Counted from the stretch's first letter, positions 8,211-16,575 are shown. The stretch: 40,567 nucleotides of DNA from Oscillospiraceae bacterium (GCA_031262985.1 JAISGQ010000027.1:1-40567), one strand, 5' to 3'. The notes: generated by a model not told the origin, from the letters alone. Program-made: numbers and translations.

Positions 8211-9069
8211 ACACCCGATAATTTTAAACTGCGGCAAGCTGTTCAGTCTCTCGAAAACGGTCACGAGCGGACAGTGCTTCCGCTGGAGCAGGGAGGACAG
8301 CACGGGCGGCTACTCCGCCGTAGTGTTCGGGCAGGCGGTCACTGCCGTGCAGGAAGGCGAAAAGCTCACTGTCTACATAGATAGCGGCGCGGAGGAGAAG
8401 CCGAACTCGGAGCAGCTACTGCGAGAGTATTTCGATTTGAACTCAGACTACGAGGAGATGGACAGGCTCATCCTGCAAGCCGAACCGCGACTGCTCAAAG
8501 CCGCCGAATTTGCGCGGGGAGTACACATCCTGCGGCAGGAGAAGTGGGAGGCTCTCTGCTCCTTCATCATATCACAGAACAACAACATCGGGCGTATACG
8601 CGGCATAATAGCGCGGTTCTGCGAGCTTGCGGGGGAGCATATCGGGGGAGGACAGTACGCGTTCCCAACTCCCGAGGCGGCGGCGAGTCTGACAGGCGAG
8701 GACTACAAGAATCTCGGCTTCGGATATAGGGGAGACTACATGGTCTCCGCCGCAAAGATGGTGTCCGGCGGCGCGATTGATTTGGAGGAGCTTGCCAAAC
8801 TCCCCACAGAAGAGGCGCGAGAACAGCTTCTCAAGATTAAGGGAGTAGGTCCGAAGGTCGCCGAGTGCGTACTGCTCTACGGCTTCGGGAGAATGTCGTG
8901 CTTCCCCATTGACGTGTGGGTAAAACGCGCGTTGGAGGAGCTGTTTGACGGAGACAGGAGTATTTTAGAGTGCGAGTATGCGGGCGTGGCACAGCAGTAT
9001 GTGTTTGAGTATATGCGCCTGAGCGGCGGGTTTGATAAGGAGAAAAAGTTTACGGCAAGCGCGAAGTAA
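8200..9069 (+). CDS. OGG1-type 8-oxoguanine DNA glycosylase/AP lyase
   Basis: From ATG 8200 (AGAGG 8 nt upstream) the protein is 289 residues. An N-terminal OGG_N-like region includes TVTSGQCFRW, followed by a helix-hairpin-helix GPD domain. FIISQNNNIGRIRGII matches the OGG1 QNNN helix. IKGVGPKVAECVLLYGF supplies the hairpin and the catalytic lysine, and FPIDVWVKR supplies the catalytic aspartate. The enzyme excises 8-oxoguanine opposite cytosine and nicks the strand. A start at 8182 is also open but lacks a better ribosome site. It overlaps the TetR gene by 11 bases, which is unusual for a base-excision gene and suggests regulated expression. Confidence 0.9.
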   Translation: MENRHPIILNCGKLFSLSKTVTSGQCFRWSREDSTGGYSAVVFGQAVTAVQEGEKLTVYIDSGAEEKPNSEQLLREYFDLNSDYEEMDRLILQAEPRLLKAAEFARGVHILRQEKWEALCSFIISQNNNIGRIRGIIARFCELAGEHIGGGQYAFPTPEAAASLTGEDYKNLGFGYRGDYMVSAAKMVSGGAIDLEELAKLPTEEAREQLLKIKGVGPKVAECVLLYGFGRMSCFPIDVWVKRALEELFDGDRSILECEYAGVAQQYVFEYMRLSGGFDKEKKFTASAK

Positions 9070-9092
9070 TATCTGGGTTATATGTGGTAGAG

Positions 9093-9206
9093 ATACAACG
9101 ATAACGCAAATATGCGACAGGTTCGCAAAGGTACGACGATGACGTAGCGATGCGACGGGTTTGCAAAGGTACGACGATGACGTAGCGATGCGACGGGTTC
9201 GCAAAG
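9093..9206. repeat. Three tandem 38-bp repeats
   Basis: Units at 9093-9130 (degenerate), 9131-9168 and 9169-9206 follow each other without spacers. Units two and three differ at a single base (GGGTTTGC versus GGGTTCGC). Each carries ACGACGATGACG and GATGCGAC. Absence of spacers rules out CRISPR. The copies lie directly downstream of the glycosylase gene. Confidence 0.9.
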
Positions 9207-9227
9207 AGGTGGTAGGTTCAGTTAGAA

Positions 9228-9405
9228 GTAGGTCGCAAGGCGACCTACACAGGGGAATCCCCGACGAGGGTTCCCCTACGGAAAATGTCCAGCGGGACAT
9301 TTTTCCTACCCCTCCTGCGTTTTTCTGACGATAGGGGATTTCGCCATCTGCGGATGGCGACTTAGGACGCCGTCCTAAGAACCTGCAAGCCTTTGAAAAG
9401 GCTTG
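9228..9405. repeat. Array of six consecutive short stem-loops
   Basis: Six self-complementary units occur in 178 bases: 9228-9248 (9-bp arms, 3-nt loop), 9251-9277 (7-bp arms plus inner CCC/GGG), 9282-9303 (9-bp arms), 9341-9360 (8-bp arms), 9361-9379 (8-bp arms) and 9386-9405 (9-bp arms). All have different sequences but the same size. No open reading frame explains them. The remaining bases to 9478 hold a direct repeat AGATTTTAGT (9432-9441, 9449-9458) and the mnmA ribosome site. Confidence 0.85.
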
Positions 9406-9478
9406 ACCTAAACTTTTACCTCCTTGGCAACAGATTTTAGTCGGTGATAGATTTTAGTTGAGAGGATATTATGTATAA

Positions 9479-10540
9479 ATGAAAAAAGTTTTAGTCGGAA
9501 TGAGCGGAGGAGTCGATTCCTCAGTTGCCGCTCTGCTCCTGCGCGATAGCGGCTATGAGGTGACAGGCTGTACCCTCAAGCTCCGCGCGGACAGCGATAC
9601 GGCGCAGGGCGGCTGCTCCACCGCAAAGGATATAGAGGACGCGGCGGCTGTCTGCAAAATTTTAGGAATACCGCATATTGTCCTCCCCCTGAGGGAACTG
9701 TTCTATGAGAAGGTAGTAACCTATTTCGCGAACGAGTATATCAACGGCAGAACTCCGAACCCCTGCATTGAGTGCAACAAAAACATCAAGTTCGGCGCAA
9801 TGCTCGACTACGCGCTGGCGGAGGGGATGGACTGTATAGCGACAGGACACTACGCCGATGTCCGCTTCAACGAGGAGACAGGCAGGTATCAGCTGCGCCG
9901 CGCCGCCTCCGCGAAGGATCAGAGCTACGTCCTCTACACCCTCACACAGCGGCAGCTCGCCCATGTGATGTTCCCCGTCGCGGGTATGGAGAAGCCCGCC
10001 CTTCGCCAAATCGCGAAGGAAGCGAATCTCCCCGTCCACCAAAAGCCCGACAGTCAGGACATCTGCTTTGTGGAGGACGGAGAGCACGTAAATTTTCTCC
10101 TCCGCGAGTTTGGAGTTAAGCCCAAAAGCGGGAATATTATTGACAGAAGCGGCAACATCCTCGGAGTGCATGACGGCATACACAACTACACGGTAGGTCA
10201 GCGAAAGGGGCTTGGCGGCGGTTTCTCAGAGCCTATGTACGTAATCGGGCTTGACGCAAAGAGCAACAGCGTGATAGTGGGAGGCAAGGGAAGCGAGTAT
10301 TCCGACAGCCTCGTGTGCGGGGGAGTTAATTTCATCTCCATAGCGGAACTGACGGGGGAGATGAGAGCCGAGGTGAAAATCAGGTACGCGGCAAAGCCCG
10401 CTCCGGCGACTATTCGTCCGCTGGGCGGCGGCTTGATACAGGCGGAGTTTGATACTCCGCAAAGGGCGGTCACTCCGGGGCAGTCGGCTGTGTTCTACGC
10501 CGGAGACACTGTAGTCGGCGGCGGAGTAATTTTAAGATGA
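9479..10540 (+). CDS. mnmA: tRNA-specific 2-thiouridylase MnmA
   Basis: A 353-residue PP-loop ATPase that thiolates U34 of tRNA for Lys, Glu and Gln. The nucleotide-binding motif GMSGGVDSS is at residues 8-16. The two catalytic cysteines appear in RTPNPCIECN (about residue 96) and DSQDICFVEDG (about residue 196). GHYADVRF and SYVLYTLTQ are further family motifs, followed by the C-terminal beta-barrel domain. Length and order are normal. GAGAGG lies upstream at a rather long spacing. It is followed after 13 bases by the DUF6062-like gene, suggesting cotranscription. Confidence 0.96.
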   Translation: MKKVLVGMSGGVDSSVAALLLRDSGYEVTGCTLKLRADSDTAQGGCSTAKDIEDAAAVCKILGIPHIVLPLRELFYEKVVTYFANEYINGRTPNPCIECNKNIKFGAMLDYALAEGMDCIATGHYADVRFNEETGRYQLRRAASAKDQSYVLYTLTQRQLAHVMFPVAGMEKPALRQIAKEANLPVHQKPDSQDICFVEDGEHVNFLLREFGVKPKSGNIIDRSGNILGVHDGIHNYTVGQRKGLGGGFSEPMYVIGLDAKSNSVIVGGKGSEYSDSLVCGGVNFISIAELTGEMRAEVKIRYAAKPAPATIRPLGGGLIQAEFDTPQRAVTPGQSAVFYAGDTVVGGGVILR

Positions 10541-10553
10541 GAGGAAAATCAGT

Positions 10554-11234
10554 ATGAAAGAGACAATTTGCACAATACCCGTAAATGAGGTTTTTGAGGA
10601 GAAATGCGGCTGTCCCATATGCAAAATGCGTAATCTGATAGAAACTAAATACATCACATATATCACGGGGGCGGCGATGATGGAGCCTGATATAAGGGTC
10701 GCCACAAACAAGGAGGGGTTCTGCGAGCGGCATCTCCTGCAGATGATTTCGGACGGACACGCCCGCCTTCCTATCGCGCTTATATTGCAGACACACCTTG
10801 AGGAAACGGAGAAGAAGCTGCTCAAAGCCCCTGCAGGAGACACCGCTGCAAAGCTCGGAAAGCTGGAGGAGAGCTGCTTTGTGTGCAGTTATATGGAGCA
10901 TCACCTCGCGCGTCATATAGATACTCTCATGAGGAACTACAAGTCCGAGCCTGAGTTCCGCCTGCTCTTTTCTCAGCAGGAGTATTTGTGTCTGCCTCAC
11001 TACAAACAGCTTTTGGTTTCGGGGAAGAAGGCACTGGGCAGAATGTACAAGGAGTTTTCGAAGGTCACTCACGAGCTTGCGCTAAAGAGAGCCAAGTCGC
11101 TGGAGGGCGACATAGCGGGGTTTGTTCTCGCATTTGACTACAGAAACGCGGGGAAGGAAGTGCCCGCAGGCTCGAAGGACGCGATAGAGAAGATTATTCA
11201 CTATATCACCTCACGGCATCCGTCGGAGAAATAA
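10554..11234 (+). CDS. Cysteine-rich conserved hypothetical protein (DUF6062-like)
   Basis: A 226-residue soluble protein with paired cysteine/histidine motifs: CGCPICKMR near 17-25, GFCERHLLQM near 56-65, ESCFVCSYMEHHLARH near 105-120 and YLCLPHYKQLL near 145-155. The spacing suggests metal binding, probably zinc. It resembles the DUF6062 family of Clostridia as I remember it; function is unknown. It is coupled to mnmA at short distance (RBS GAGGAAA), a hint of a role connected with RNA or sulphur chemistry, but that is only guilt by association. Confidence 0.75.
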   Translation: MKETICTIPVNEVFEEKCGCPICKMRNLIETKYITYITGAAMMEPDIRVATNKEGFCERHLLQMISDGHARLPIALILQTHLEETEKKLLKAPAGDTAAKLGKLEESCFVCSYMEHHLARHIDTLMRNYKSEPEFRLLFSQQEYLCLPHYKQLLVSGKKALGRMYKEFSKVTHELALKRAKSLEGDIAGFVLAFDYRNAGKEVPAGSKDAIEKIIHYITSRHPSEK

Positions 11235-11298
11235 TACGGAAAAATGTTGATTTAAACTGTTAATTTTCTTAAATTTCCGTTAATCCGTCTTTGCGCTG

Positions 11299-11485
11299 TT
11301 GCAATTGGCGGTGAGTATGTTATATAATAAACTGATTCGAATGGTATTATTTCGAGATTAGGGGTATGTCTCGGTAGTATTCGGATATAGCAGCCCTGCT
11401 TGATATGTGTGGTTTTATCGGCAAAAGACCGCCTTTCAAAACTGCAATCTTGCAAAACTGCTACACAGCTTGGGGAGGTTTTAAT
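11299..11485 (+). promoter_or_regulatory. Promoter and about 150-nt leader of the CvpA-like gene
   Basis: TTGCAA (11299-11304), 18 bases and TATAAT (11323-11328) make a good promoter. The leader to 11485 is long for this window. It holds no obvious terminator or known riboswitch core. Short complementary words are present, but I cannot draw a confident fold. Confidence 0.45.
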
Positions 11486-12229
11486 TTGATAGGTATTTTA
11501 ATAGACGCACTTATAGTAGGCGTTATAGTGATGTTCGTGTTGAAAAACAGAAAGACTACACAGCTTAGGTGTATGATTGAAACCTTGAGCTATGTTGTCT
11601 CTATGGTTTTCGCCCTGCCTTTGGGAATAAAGGTGGCGAATATGGCGTACACTTACTTTTTCAGAACTGCCGTTGCCAACAAGATAGCGGACACAGTAGC
11701 GCAGAGCATAGTGGTTGAAACTCAGCTTTCTGGCTTCCAGCGCGTACTCAATCAAATGCCGTCTATGATTAAAAATTCGGTGGAGAGCTACGGAGTTAAT
11801 TCGAGTGAAAACATAAACGCCGTGGAGAAAATACTCAACTCCGGCAGAAGCACATCGGCACTCGAAATTACCGATATTATAGCCCGCCCAGTGATGGAGG
11901 GCGTGTTTAGGGGAGTTTTTGTTCTGATTTTCTTTGTGGGGATACTCTTTATCGTAAAGGCGATAGGAGCAATGGCGGAAAATCTCCTCTACACACAGGA
12001 CAGAGCAACGATAAACACCTCGCTTGCAGGCGTTTTCGGCGCGTTCAAGGCTATTTGCGTACTCACCTTTGCTATTGCGATTATCGAGCTTGTTTTGCCT
12101 GCTTTTCCGCAGATTCCGTTTTTCACGGCGGAGCAGTTCAATATGTCGTTCATATTCAAGCTGTTTTACCACAACAATGTGATAATGCTGTTTTTAGGCG
12201 AAGGTATCTACCCGACGCTCGTTAGCTGA
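11486..12229 (+). CDS. CvpA-like multi-pass membrane protein
   Basis: Starting at TTG 11486, with GGAGG exactly 7 nt upstream, gives 247 residues. The longer frame to 11405 would add an unlikely hydrophilic leader. The start IGILIDALIVGVIVMFVLKNRK is a first membrane helix. Further helices lie at about 28-50, 138-160 and 177-205, with a soluble loop between the second and third. This layout resembles the CvpA/colicin V production family, but similarity is only topological. It sits 51 bases before pgsA on the same strand. Confidence 0.65.
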   Translation: MIGILIDALIVGVIVMFVLKNRKTTQLRCMIETLSYVVSMVFALPLGIKVANMAYTYFFRTAVANKIADTVAQSIVVETQLSGFQRVLNQMPSMIKNSVESYGVNSSENINAVEKILNSGRSTSALEITDIIARPVMEGVFRGVFVLIFFVGILFIVKAIGAMAENLLYTQDRATINTSLAGVFGAFKAICVLTFAIAIIELVLPAFPQIPFFTAEQFNMSFIFKLFYHNNVIMLFLGEGIYPTLVS

Positions 12230-12280
12230 TAGCAAATGCGGTTTCGTTTTCTTGAGGAGTTGTAAAGAGGAGGATTGTTT

Positions 12281-12883
12281 GTGACTGTACCCAACATTAT
12301 TTCTGCTGTAAGAATACTTTTAATACCTGTTTTTTCCTACTGCTTTTTAGCGGAGCAGTACCTGATTTCCGGCTTTATTTTGGCATTTTCGGGGCTGAGT
12401 GATTTGGTGGACGGATATATCGCCCGTCATTTCAATCAGGAGAGCGACATAGGCAAGCTGCTTGACCCTGTCGCCGACAAACTGACCCTTGCGGCTGTGC
12501 TGGCTTGTATGTGGGTTAAGCTTCACGATAAGTTTTTCTTTGTCACTCCGATTTTCGCGGTTATGTTCCTCAAAGAGGTCATAATGGCAATAGGCGGAAT
12601 AGTGCTTGTGAGAAAAGGCAGAGCAATAGTAAAGGCTCAGTGGTGGGGAAAAGTCGCCACAGTAGGTTTTTATGTGCTTATGACAGCGACTATAGTAGTA
12701 TACGCGCTGTGCGACGAGAGCGTAAAAGCTCCCATTATAGCGAATCTCACAATTTCCGCGGCGGCACTGACCGTTTTCGCACTTGTAAGATACTTCGTAA
12801 TCGGTGTTCGTTCACTCAAGGGCGAGACTTTTGACGAGAGCCAAATTGTCGATATGGGTAAAATAGGAAAAAAACAGGTTTGA
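12281..12883 (+). CDS. pgsA: CDP-diacylglycerol-glycerol-3-phosphate 3-phosphatidyltransferase
   Basis: A 200-residue membrane enzyme that makes phosphatidylglycerol-phosphate, the committed step to phosphatidylglycerol and cardiolipin. The complete CDP-alcohol phosphotransferase signature is present in the second segment, with DLVDGYIAR followed at the right spacing by GKLLDPVADK. Hydrophobic helices cover most of the rest. GTG 12281 is chosen because AGAGGAGG ends 7 nt before it; TTG 12275 would be too close. A strong terminator follows. Confidence 0.93.
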   Translation: MTVPNIISAVRILLIPVFSYCFLAEQYLISGFILAFSGLSDLVDGYIARHFNQESDIGKLLDPVADKLTLAAVLACMWVKLHDKFFFVTPIFAVMFLKEVIMAIGGIVLVRKGRAIVKAQWWGKVATVGFYVLMTATIVVYALCDESVKAPIIANLTISAAALTVFALVRYFVIGVRSLKGETFDESQIVDMGKIGKKQV

Positions 12884-12958
12884 TAAATCAGTCGGAATCC
12901 GTTTGCGGTGCGGCAATCCGGCATATACACTAAATTAACTCCCTAACAATCAAGCCTC

Positions 12959-13012
12959 CACGGGCGAAAACCGCACAAATCAGGGCTTTTCGCCCGTGTT
13001 TTCTTGTTGTTT
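12959..13012 (+). terminator. Rho-independent terminator after pgsA
   Basis: Twelve-bp arms (12959-12970 and 12987-12998, CACGGGCGAAAA and its complement) enclose a 16-nt loop and are followed by TTTTCTTGTTGTTTT. The T-rich tail overlaps the -35 of the clp promoter. Confidence 0.85.
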
Positions 13013-13033
13013 TCTAAGTTAATTAACTATAAT
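13004..13033 (+). promoter_or_regulatory. Promoter of the ClpE-like gene
   Basis: TTGTTG (13004-13009), 18 bases and a perfect TATAAT (13028-13033) predict a transcript start at about 13040, right at the first base of the structured leader. I see no CtsR-like or CIRCE operator. Confidence 0.65.
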
Positions 13034-13038
13034 ACGGG

Positions 13039-13130
13039 CATTTTGCGGTAGGCTGAGTTACGCTCCTCTTGCAGGGAGTATGAGCCAAACGCCTTCCTCT
13101 TATGGGTTGCGTAGTTTACCCCGCAAAATG
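13039..13130 (+). ncRNA. Structured 5' leader, possible cis-regulatory RNA of the clp gene
   Basis: CATTTTGCGG (13039-13048) pairs perfectly over ten bases with CCGCAAAATG (13121-13130). The enclosed 72 bases contain a hairpin with GGCT/AGCC and CTCCT/GGGAG stems (13051-13086) and a second shorter one with ACGC/GCGT ends (about 13089-13112). This would be a three-way junction starting at the predicted transcript start and ending 24 bases before the clp start codon. I do not recognise it as TPP, purine, glycine, c-di-GMP, T-box or other class I know. Confidence 0.5.
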
Positions 13131-13154
13131 GTTTCTTGAAAGGTGGCATAGATT

Positions 13155-15785
13155 ATGCTTTGTTCCAGATGTCATAAACGTCAGGCGGTGATATTTGTCG
13201 CCGGCGTAACAAATAGTAGCGATGATCCCGTAAAGAGCGGGGGCTTTTGCATTACTTGTGCAAAGCAGATGAATCTTCCGCAGATTGATTCGATACTAAA
13301 GCAGTACAGCTTTCTCGGCGATGAGATAGAAAATGTGGAGAATTATTTGGCGCAGATGACGAAAAACGGAGAAAATCCGCTTGACGCCCTTATGAAAGGA
13401 CAGCTTCCTCCATTTATGAGCGGAGGAGAGCCCGAGGAGGACGAGAGCGACGACGATAACGACGACAGCGACAGCCTCATTGACGAGGACGAGGAGGACG
13501 ACATTCTCCTCGAACTGCTCTCTCACGACGGGGAGGACGAAATCGGCATTTCCTCCTCCGGCGACGGCAATGAGGAGGAATCCGACAGTTTTCCCGATTC
13601 GGAAGGGTTGGCGGTAATCGACTCCGAAGATGATTTTGCGGGCGAAACGGACGGCATTGGCAGTCTGGAGATAATACTTGACGCCGATGAGCAGGAGGAT
13701 AACTCCGGCAACAATGACGAAAACCCCGGGAAGAATTTCTTTGAGACGTTTTTCGGAAACGCGTTTGAGCGGGGCGGCGCGAAGTACTCAGATGATGAGG
13801 ACGAGAAAAGCGGACGGAGAAAAAACAAAAAGCCGAAGAAGAACAAGCGGCAATATCTCGACACATATTGCACCAACCTCACTCAGAGAGCCGCAGGCGG
13901 TCAGCTCGACAACGTAATCGGCAGAGAGCGCGAGATCGAGAGAATGGTTCAGATTCTCTCGAGAAGAACGAAGAACAACCCCTGCCTCATAGGCGAACCG
14001 GGAGTGGGAAAAACGGCTGTAGTCGAGGGGCTTGCGCTCAAAATAGCGCAGGGGAGCGTCCCCGCAAGATTGCAGGATAAGGAAGTGCATATGCTCGACC
14101 TCACCGCGCTTGTCGCCGGAACTCAGTTTAGAGGTCAGTTTGAGAGCAGAATCAAGGGCTTGGTCGATGAGGTAAAGGCGCAGGGCAACATAATCCTCTT
14201 TATCGACGAGCTTCACAACCTTGTCGGCACGGGCGATTCGGAGGGGACGATGAACGCCGCGAACATACTCAAGCCCGCCCTCTCGAGGGGAGAAATTCAC
14301 GTTGTCGGCGCGACTACATTCAACGAGTACCGAAAGCATATAGAGAAGGACAGCGCGTTGGAGCGGCGTTTTCAGTCTATCACGGTCAATGAGCCGACTA
14401 TAGACGAAACATTTATGATACTCAAAGGCATCAAGGGTTACTACGAGAAGCACCACAGGATAATCCTACCCGACGATATTCTCCTCCGCGCAGTAAATAT
14501 GTCGGAGCGATACATCACCGACCGCTTTCTTCCAGACAAGGCAATCGACCTGATTGACGAGGCATCTGCCTGCGCCTCCCTTCGGAACAAGGCAATGGCG
14601 GAGTACGATCTGCTCCTCGACAAGATAAAGAGACTGCATTATCTCGACGAGCGGCTCAGCGATAAGAGCAGCAAGAACGCCATCTCGCAGGAGGATTACT
14701 ACAAGAAACACGCCGAATTGCAGGTGTCAATCCTCCAAAATGAGGAGAGACAGCTCGCTATCAAGGACGAGGCGTTAGGCTCGAAGGTGACGGAGTACGA
14801 TTTGGCAAAGGTAGTCGAGCTTTGGACGGGCATCAACGCCATGCGTGTGCAGGAGTCGGAGTTCGGCAGGCTTTCATCTCTTGAGCAGTCAATCGAAAAG
14901 CGGATAAAGGGACAGCATGAGGCGGTGGAGCTGGTGGCGGCGGCTATCAGGCGCAACCGCGTGCAGATAAGCCCGCGACGCCGTCCGTCCTCATTTATAT
15001 TCGTAGGTCCTACGGGAGTGGGAAAAACCGAGCTTGTGAAGGTGCTGTCGGAGGAACTGTTCGACTCCCCCGAAACGCTCATTAGGCTTGACATGAGCGA
15101 GTATATGGAGAAACATTCGGTGAGTAAAATTATCGGCTCTCCTCCCGGCTATGTCGGCTATTCAGAGGCGGGTCAGCTCACGGAGAAGGTCAGGAGGAAG
15201 CCTTATTCCGTCCTCCTGTTTGACGAGATTGAGAAGGCGCATCCCGATGTGCTCAACATATTGCTCCAGATTCTCGACGAGGGAAAAATCACCGACGCGC
15301 AGGGCAGAGTAGTCAACTTCGAGAACACGCTGCTTGTCATGACCTCGAACGCGGGGAGCGACAGACGCGACAGCTCGATAGGCTTTGCAAAGTCTGAGTC
15401 CGACATCTCCCGTGAAAAGGCGATGAAGGCACTGGGCGAGTTCCTCCGTCCCGAATTTTTGGCGCGAGTTGACGAGGTAGTGGTGTTTAATCCCCTCTCC
15501 GAGGCGGCACTGCTCGACATAGCGAAGCTCATGCTGGGCGAATACGTCACTCCCATGAAGGAGCGAGGAGTAGAGCTGATTCTCGAGGATTCGGCAGCGG
15601 CGGCTGTTGTGGAGAAGGCGGACGGCGGGAAGAACTCCGCGCGCGACCTTCGAAACTACATCAGGCGCGAGGTGGAGGACAAAATCGCGCGGCTGATAAT
15701 CGACAGAATGGAGAACCTCCCGCCTAAGATTGTTGTCTTTGCCAAGGACGGCGTTATCGGAATCGAGAGCGTGGAGACGGCGTAG
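13155..15785 (+). CDS. ClpE/ClpC-type AAA+ unfoldase with N-terminal zinc finger and acidic insert
   Basis: This 876-residue protein has an N-terminal four-cysteine zinc finger (CSRCHKRQA at 3-11, CITCAKQ near 32-38) as in ClpE and McsA. Residues about 90-215 form a very acidic Asp/Glu/Ser-rich stretch, ending in a basic block RRKNKKPKKNKR. Then come two AAA+ modules. The first has GEPGVGKTAVVEG, LFIDELHNLVGTG and a short middle region; the second has FVGPTGVGKTELVKVL, LLFDEIEKAHPDV and a C-terminal small domain. It would unfold damaged proteins for ClpP. The start ATG 13155 has AAAGGTGG upstream. The acidic insert replaces the usual Clp_N repeats, so substrate selection may differ from ClpC. 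Confidence 0.9.
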   Translation: MLCSRCHKRQAVIFVAGVTNSSDDPVKSGGFCITCAKQMNLPQIDSILKQYSFLGDEIENVENYLAQMTKNGENPLDALMKGQLPPFMSGGEPEEDESDDDNDDSDSLIDEDEEDDILLELLSHDGEDEIGISSSGDGNEEESDSFPDSEGLAVIDSEDDFAGETDGIGSLEIILDADEQEDNSGNNDENPGKNFFETFFGNAFERGGAKYSDDEDEKSGRRKNKKPKKNKRQYLDTYCTNLTQRAAGGQLDNVIGREREIERMVQILSRRTKNNPCLIGEPGVGKTAVVEGLALKIAQGSVPARLQDKEVHMLDLTALVAGTQFRGQFESRIKGLVDEVKAQGNIILFIDELHNLVGTGDSEGTMNAANILKPALSRGEIHVVGATTFNEYRKHIEKDSALERRFQSITVNEPTIDETFMILKGIKGYYEKHHRIILPDDILLRAVNMSERYITDRFLPDKAIDLIDEASACASLRNKAMAEYDLLLDKIKRLHYLDERLSDKSSKNAISQEDYYKKHAELQVSILQNEERQLAIKDEALGSKVTEYDLAKVVELWTGINAMRVQESEFGRLSSLEQSIEKRIKGQHEAVELVAAAIRRNRVQISPRRRPSSFIFVGPTGVGKTELVKVLSEELFDSPETLIRLDMSEYMEKHSVSKIIGSPPGYVGYSEAGQLTEKVRRKPYSVLLFDEIEKAHPDVLNILLQILDEGKITDAQGRVVNFENTLLVMTSNAGSDRRDSSIGFAKSESDISREKAMKALGEFLRPEFLARVDEVVVFNPLSEAALLDIAKLMLGEYVTPMKERGVELILEDSAAAAVVEKADGGKNSARDLRNYIRREVEDKIARLIIDRMENLPPKIVVFAKDGVIGIESVETA

Positions 15786-15800
15786 CGGTATAGTTAACTT

Positions 15801-15816
15801 CCCCAATCACGAGAAA
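15801..15816. repeat. Orphan copy of the 16458-16495 terminator arm
   Basis: The 16 bases CCCCAATCACGAGAAA recur at 16464-16479 as the left arm and loop of a strong terminator. Here the right arm is missing, so this copy just past the clp stop codon looks like a degenerate duplicate. Confidence 0.55.
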
Positions 15817-15861
15817 TATCATTGCTACACTAAATTAAAATGTTGATTAGGAGGATTTATC

Positions 15862-16323
15862 GTGAAAAAAAAGATAATGTTGATAGTTCTAATTGCTATT
15901 TTGATTATTGGAGGAGTAGTTATTGTCATGGGCATAATCAATAGCCAAAACGCTCCGGTTGTAGATGCGAATCACATAGAAAAAACAACCGGTATAAAAT
16001 TGCCAAACGATGTTCAAATTGTTGTTAATGATCAGAGCAATCTAAAATATAGTGCTACTATTACTATAAATAGAAGTGATCTTGATGATGTTAAAAGTTA
16101 TCTTACAGAAGAAAATAAATGGCAAAAAGCGGAGGGCTACTCTGATATTCCCGGAACTATTCCAAAAGATTGGGTTAATTATGATGTATCTGAAGATGAC
16201 GGAGTGTTTTGGAGCGGGATTCATAATATAAAACTTATAATTTTTATACCTAACGCAGATTCAGAAAAATATGATATGTTAATCAGTGACAATGGAGTTG
16301 AGGTGTCAAATAACATCGGGTAG
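15862..16323 (+). CDS. Membrane-anchored small extracytoplasmic protein, unknown function
   Basis: A 153-residue protein with GTG start and AGGAGG upstream. A single N-terminal helix (about 4-26, KKIMLIVLIAILIIGGVVIV) works as signal anchor, and the remaining 125 residues are hydrophilic and predicted outside. It includes EKTTGIKLPNDVQIVV and KDWVNYDVSEDDG. I do not recognise the family. The gene is A+T-rich compared with clp and Mn catalase on either side. A weak 8-bp hairpin (16340-16347 with 16377-16384) and then a strong terminator follow. Confidence 0.75.
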   Translation: MKKKIMLIVLIAILIIGGVVIVMGIINSQNAPVVDANHIEKTTGIKLPNDVQIVVNDQSNLKYSATITINRSDLDDVKSYLTEENKWQKAEGYSDIPGTIPKDWVNYDVSEDDGVFWSGIHNIKLIIFIPNADSEKYDMLISDNGVEVSNNIG

Positions 16324-16457
16324 AATACTATTGTTGTCGTTTACAGCAGTTGTATTTAATACTGAATCCAATTAAGGCTGTAAAACTGCGCATATCAAAG
16401 CTTTTTTCTTGGTTTTGGCATTGTTTTTAATTGAAAATCAGTCTAATATTGTTTCAA

Positions 16458-16505
16458 AACTCCCCCAATCACGAGAAAATGTGATTGGGGGAGTTCTGTT
16501 ATTTT
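16458..16505 (+). terminator. Strong rho-independent terminator
   Basis: Perfect 15-bp arms (16458-16472 and 16481-16495) flank an 8-nt loop GAGAAAAT and are followed by CTGTTATTTT. It insulates the small membrane protein from Mn catalase. The stem could also work on the other strand. Confidence 0.85.
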
Positions 16506-16575
16506 ACAACATTCCGAATATTCCTCCGACTTTGGACATACTACTCTTATCTTATAAATTTGGAGGAATTTCGCA

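Noticed and set aside
9093-9206. Possible CRISPR array
   Set aside because: The 38-bp units are contiguous with no unique spacers, and no cas gene is present.
12950-13130. T-box or other known riboswitch before the clp gene
   Set aside because: The T-box consensus and the conserved cores of TPP, purine, glycine and c-di-GMP switches are absent, so only an unassigned structured leader is claimed.
13788-14456. Leftward 222-residue frame inside the clp gene
   Set aside because: It is antisense to conserved AAA+ motifs of the ClpE-like protein, so it is a shadow.
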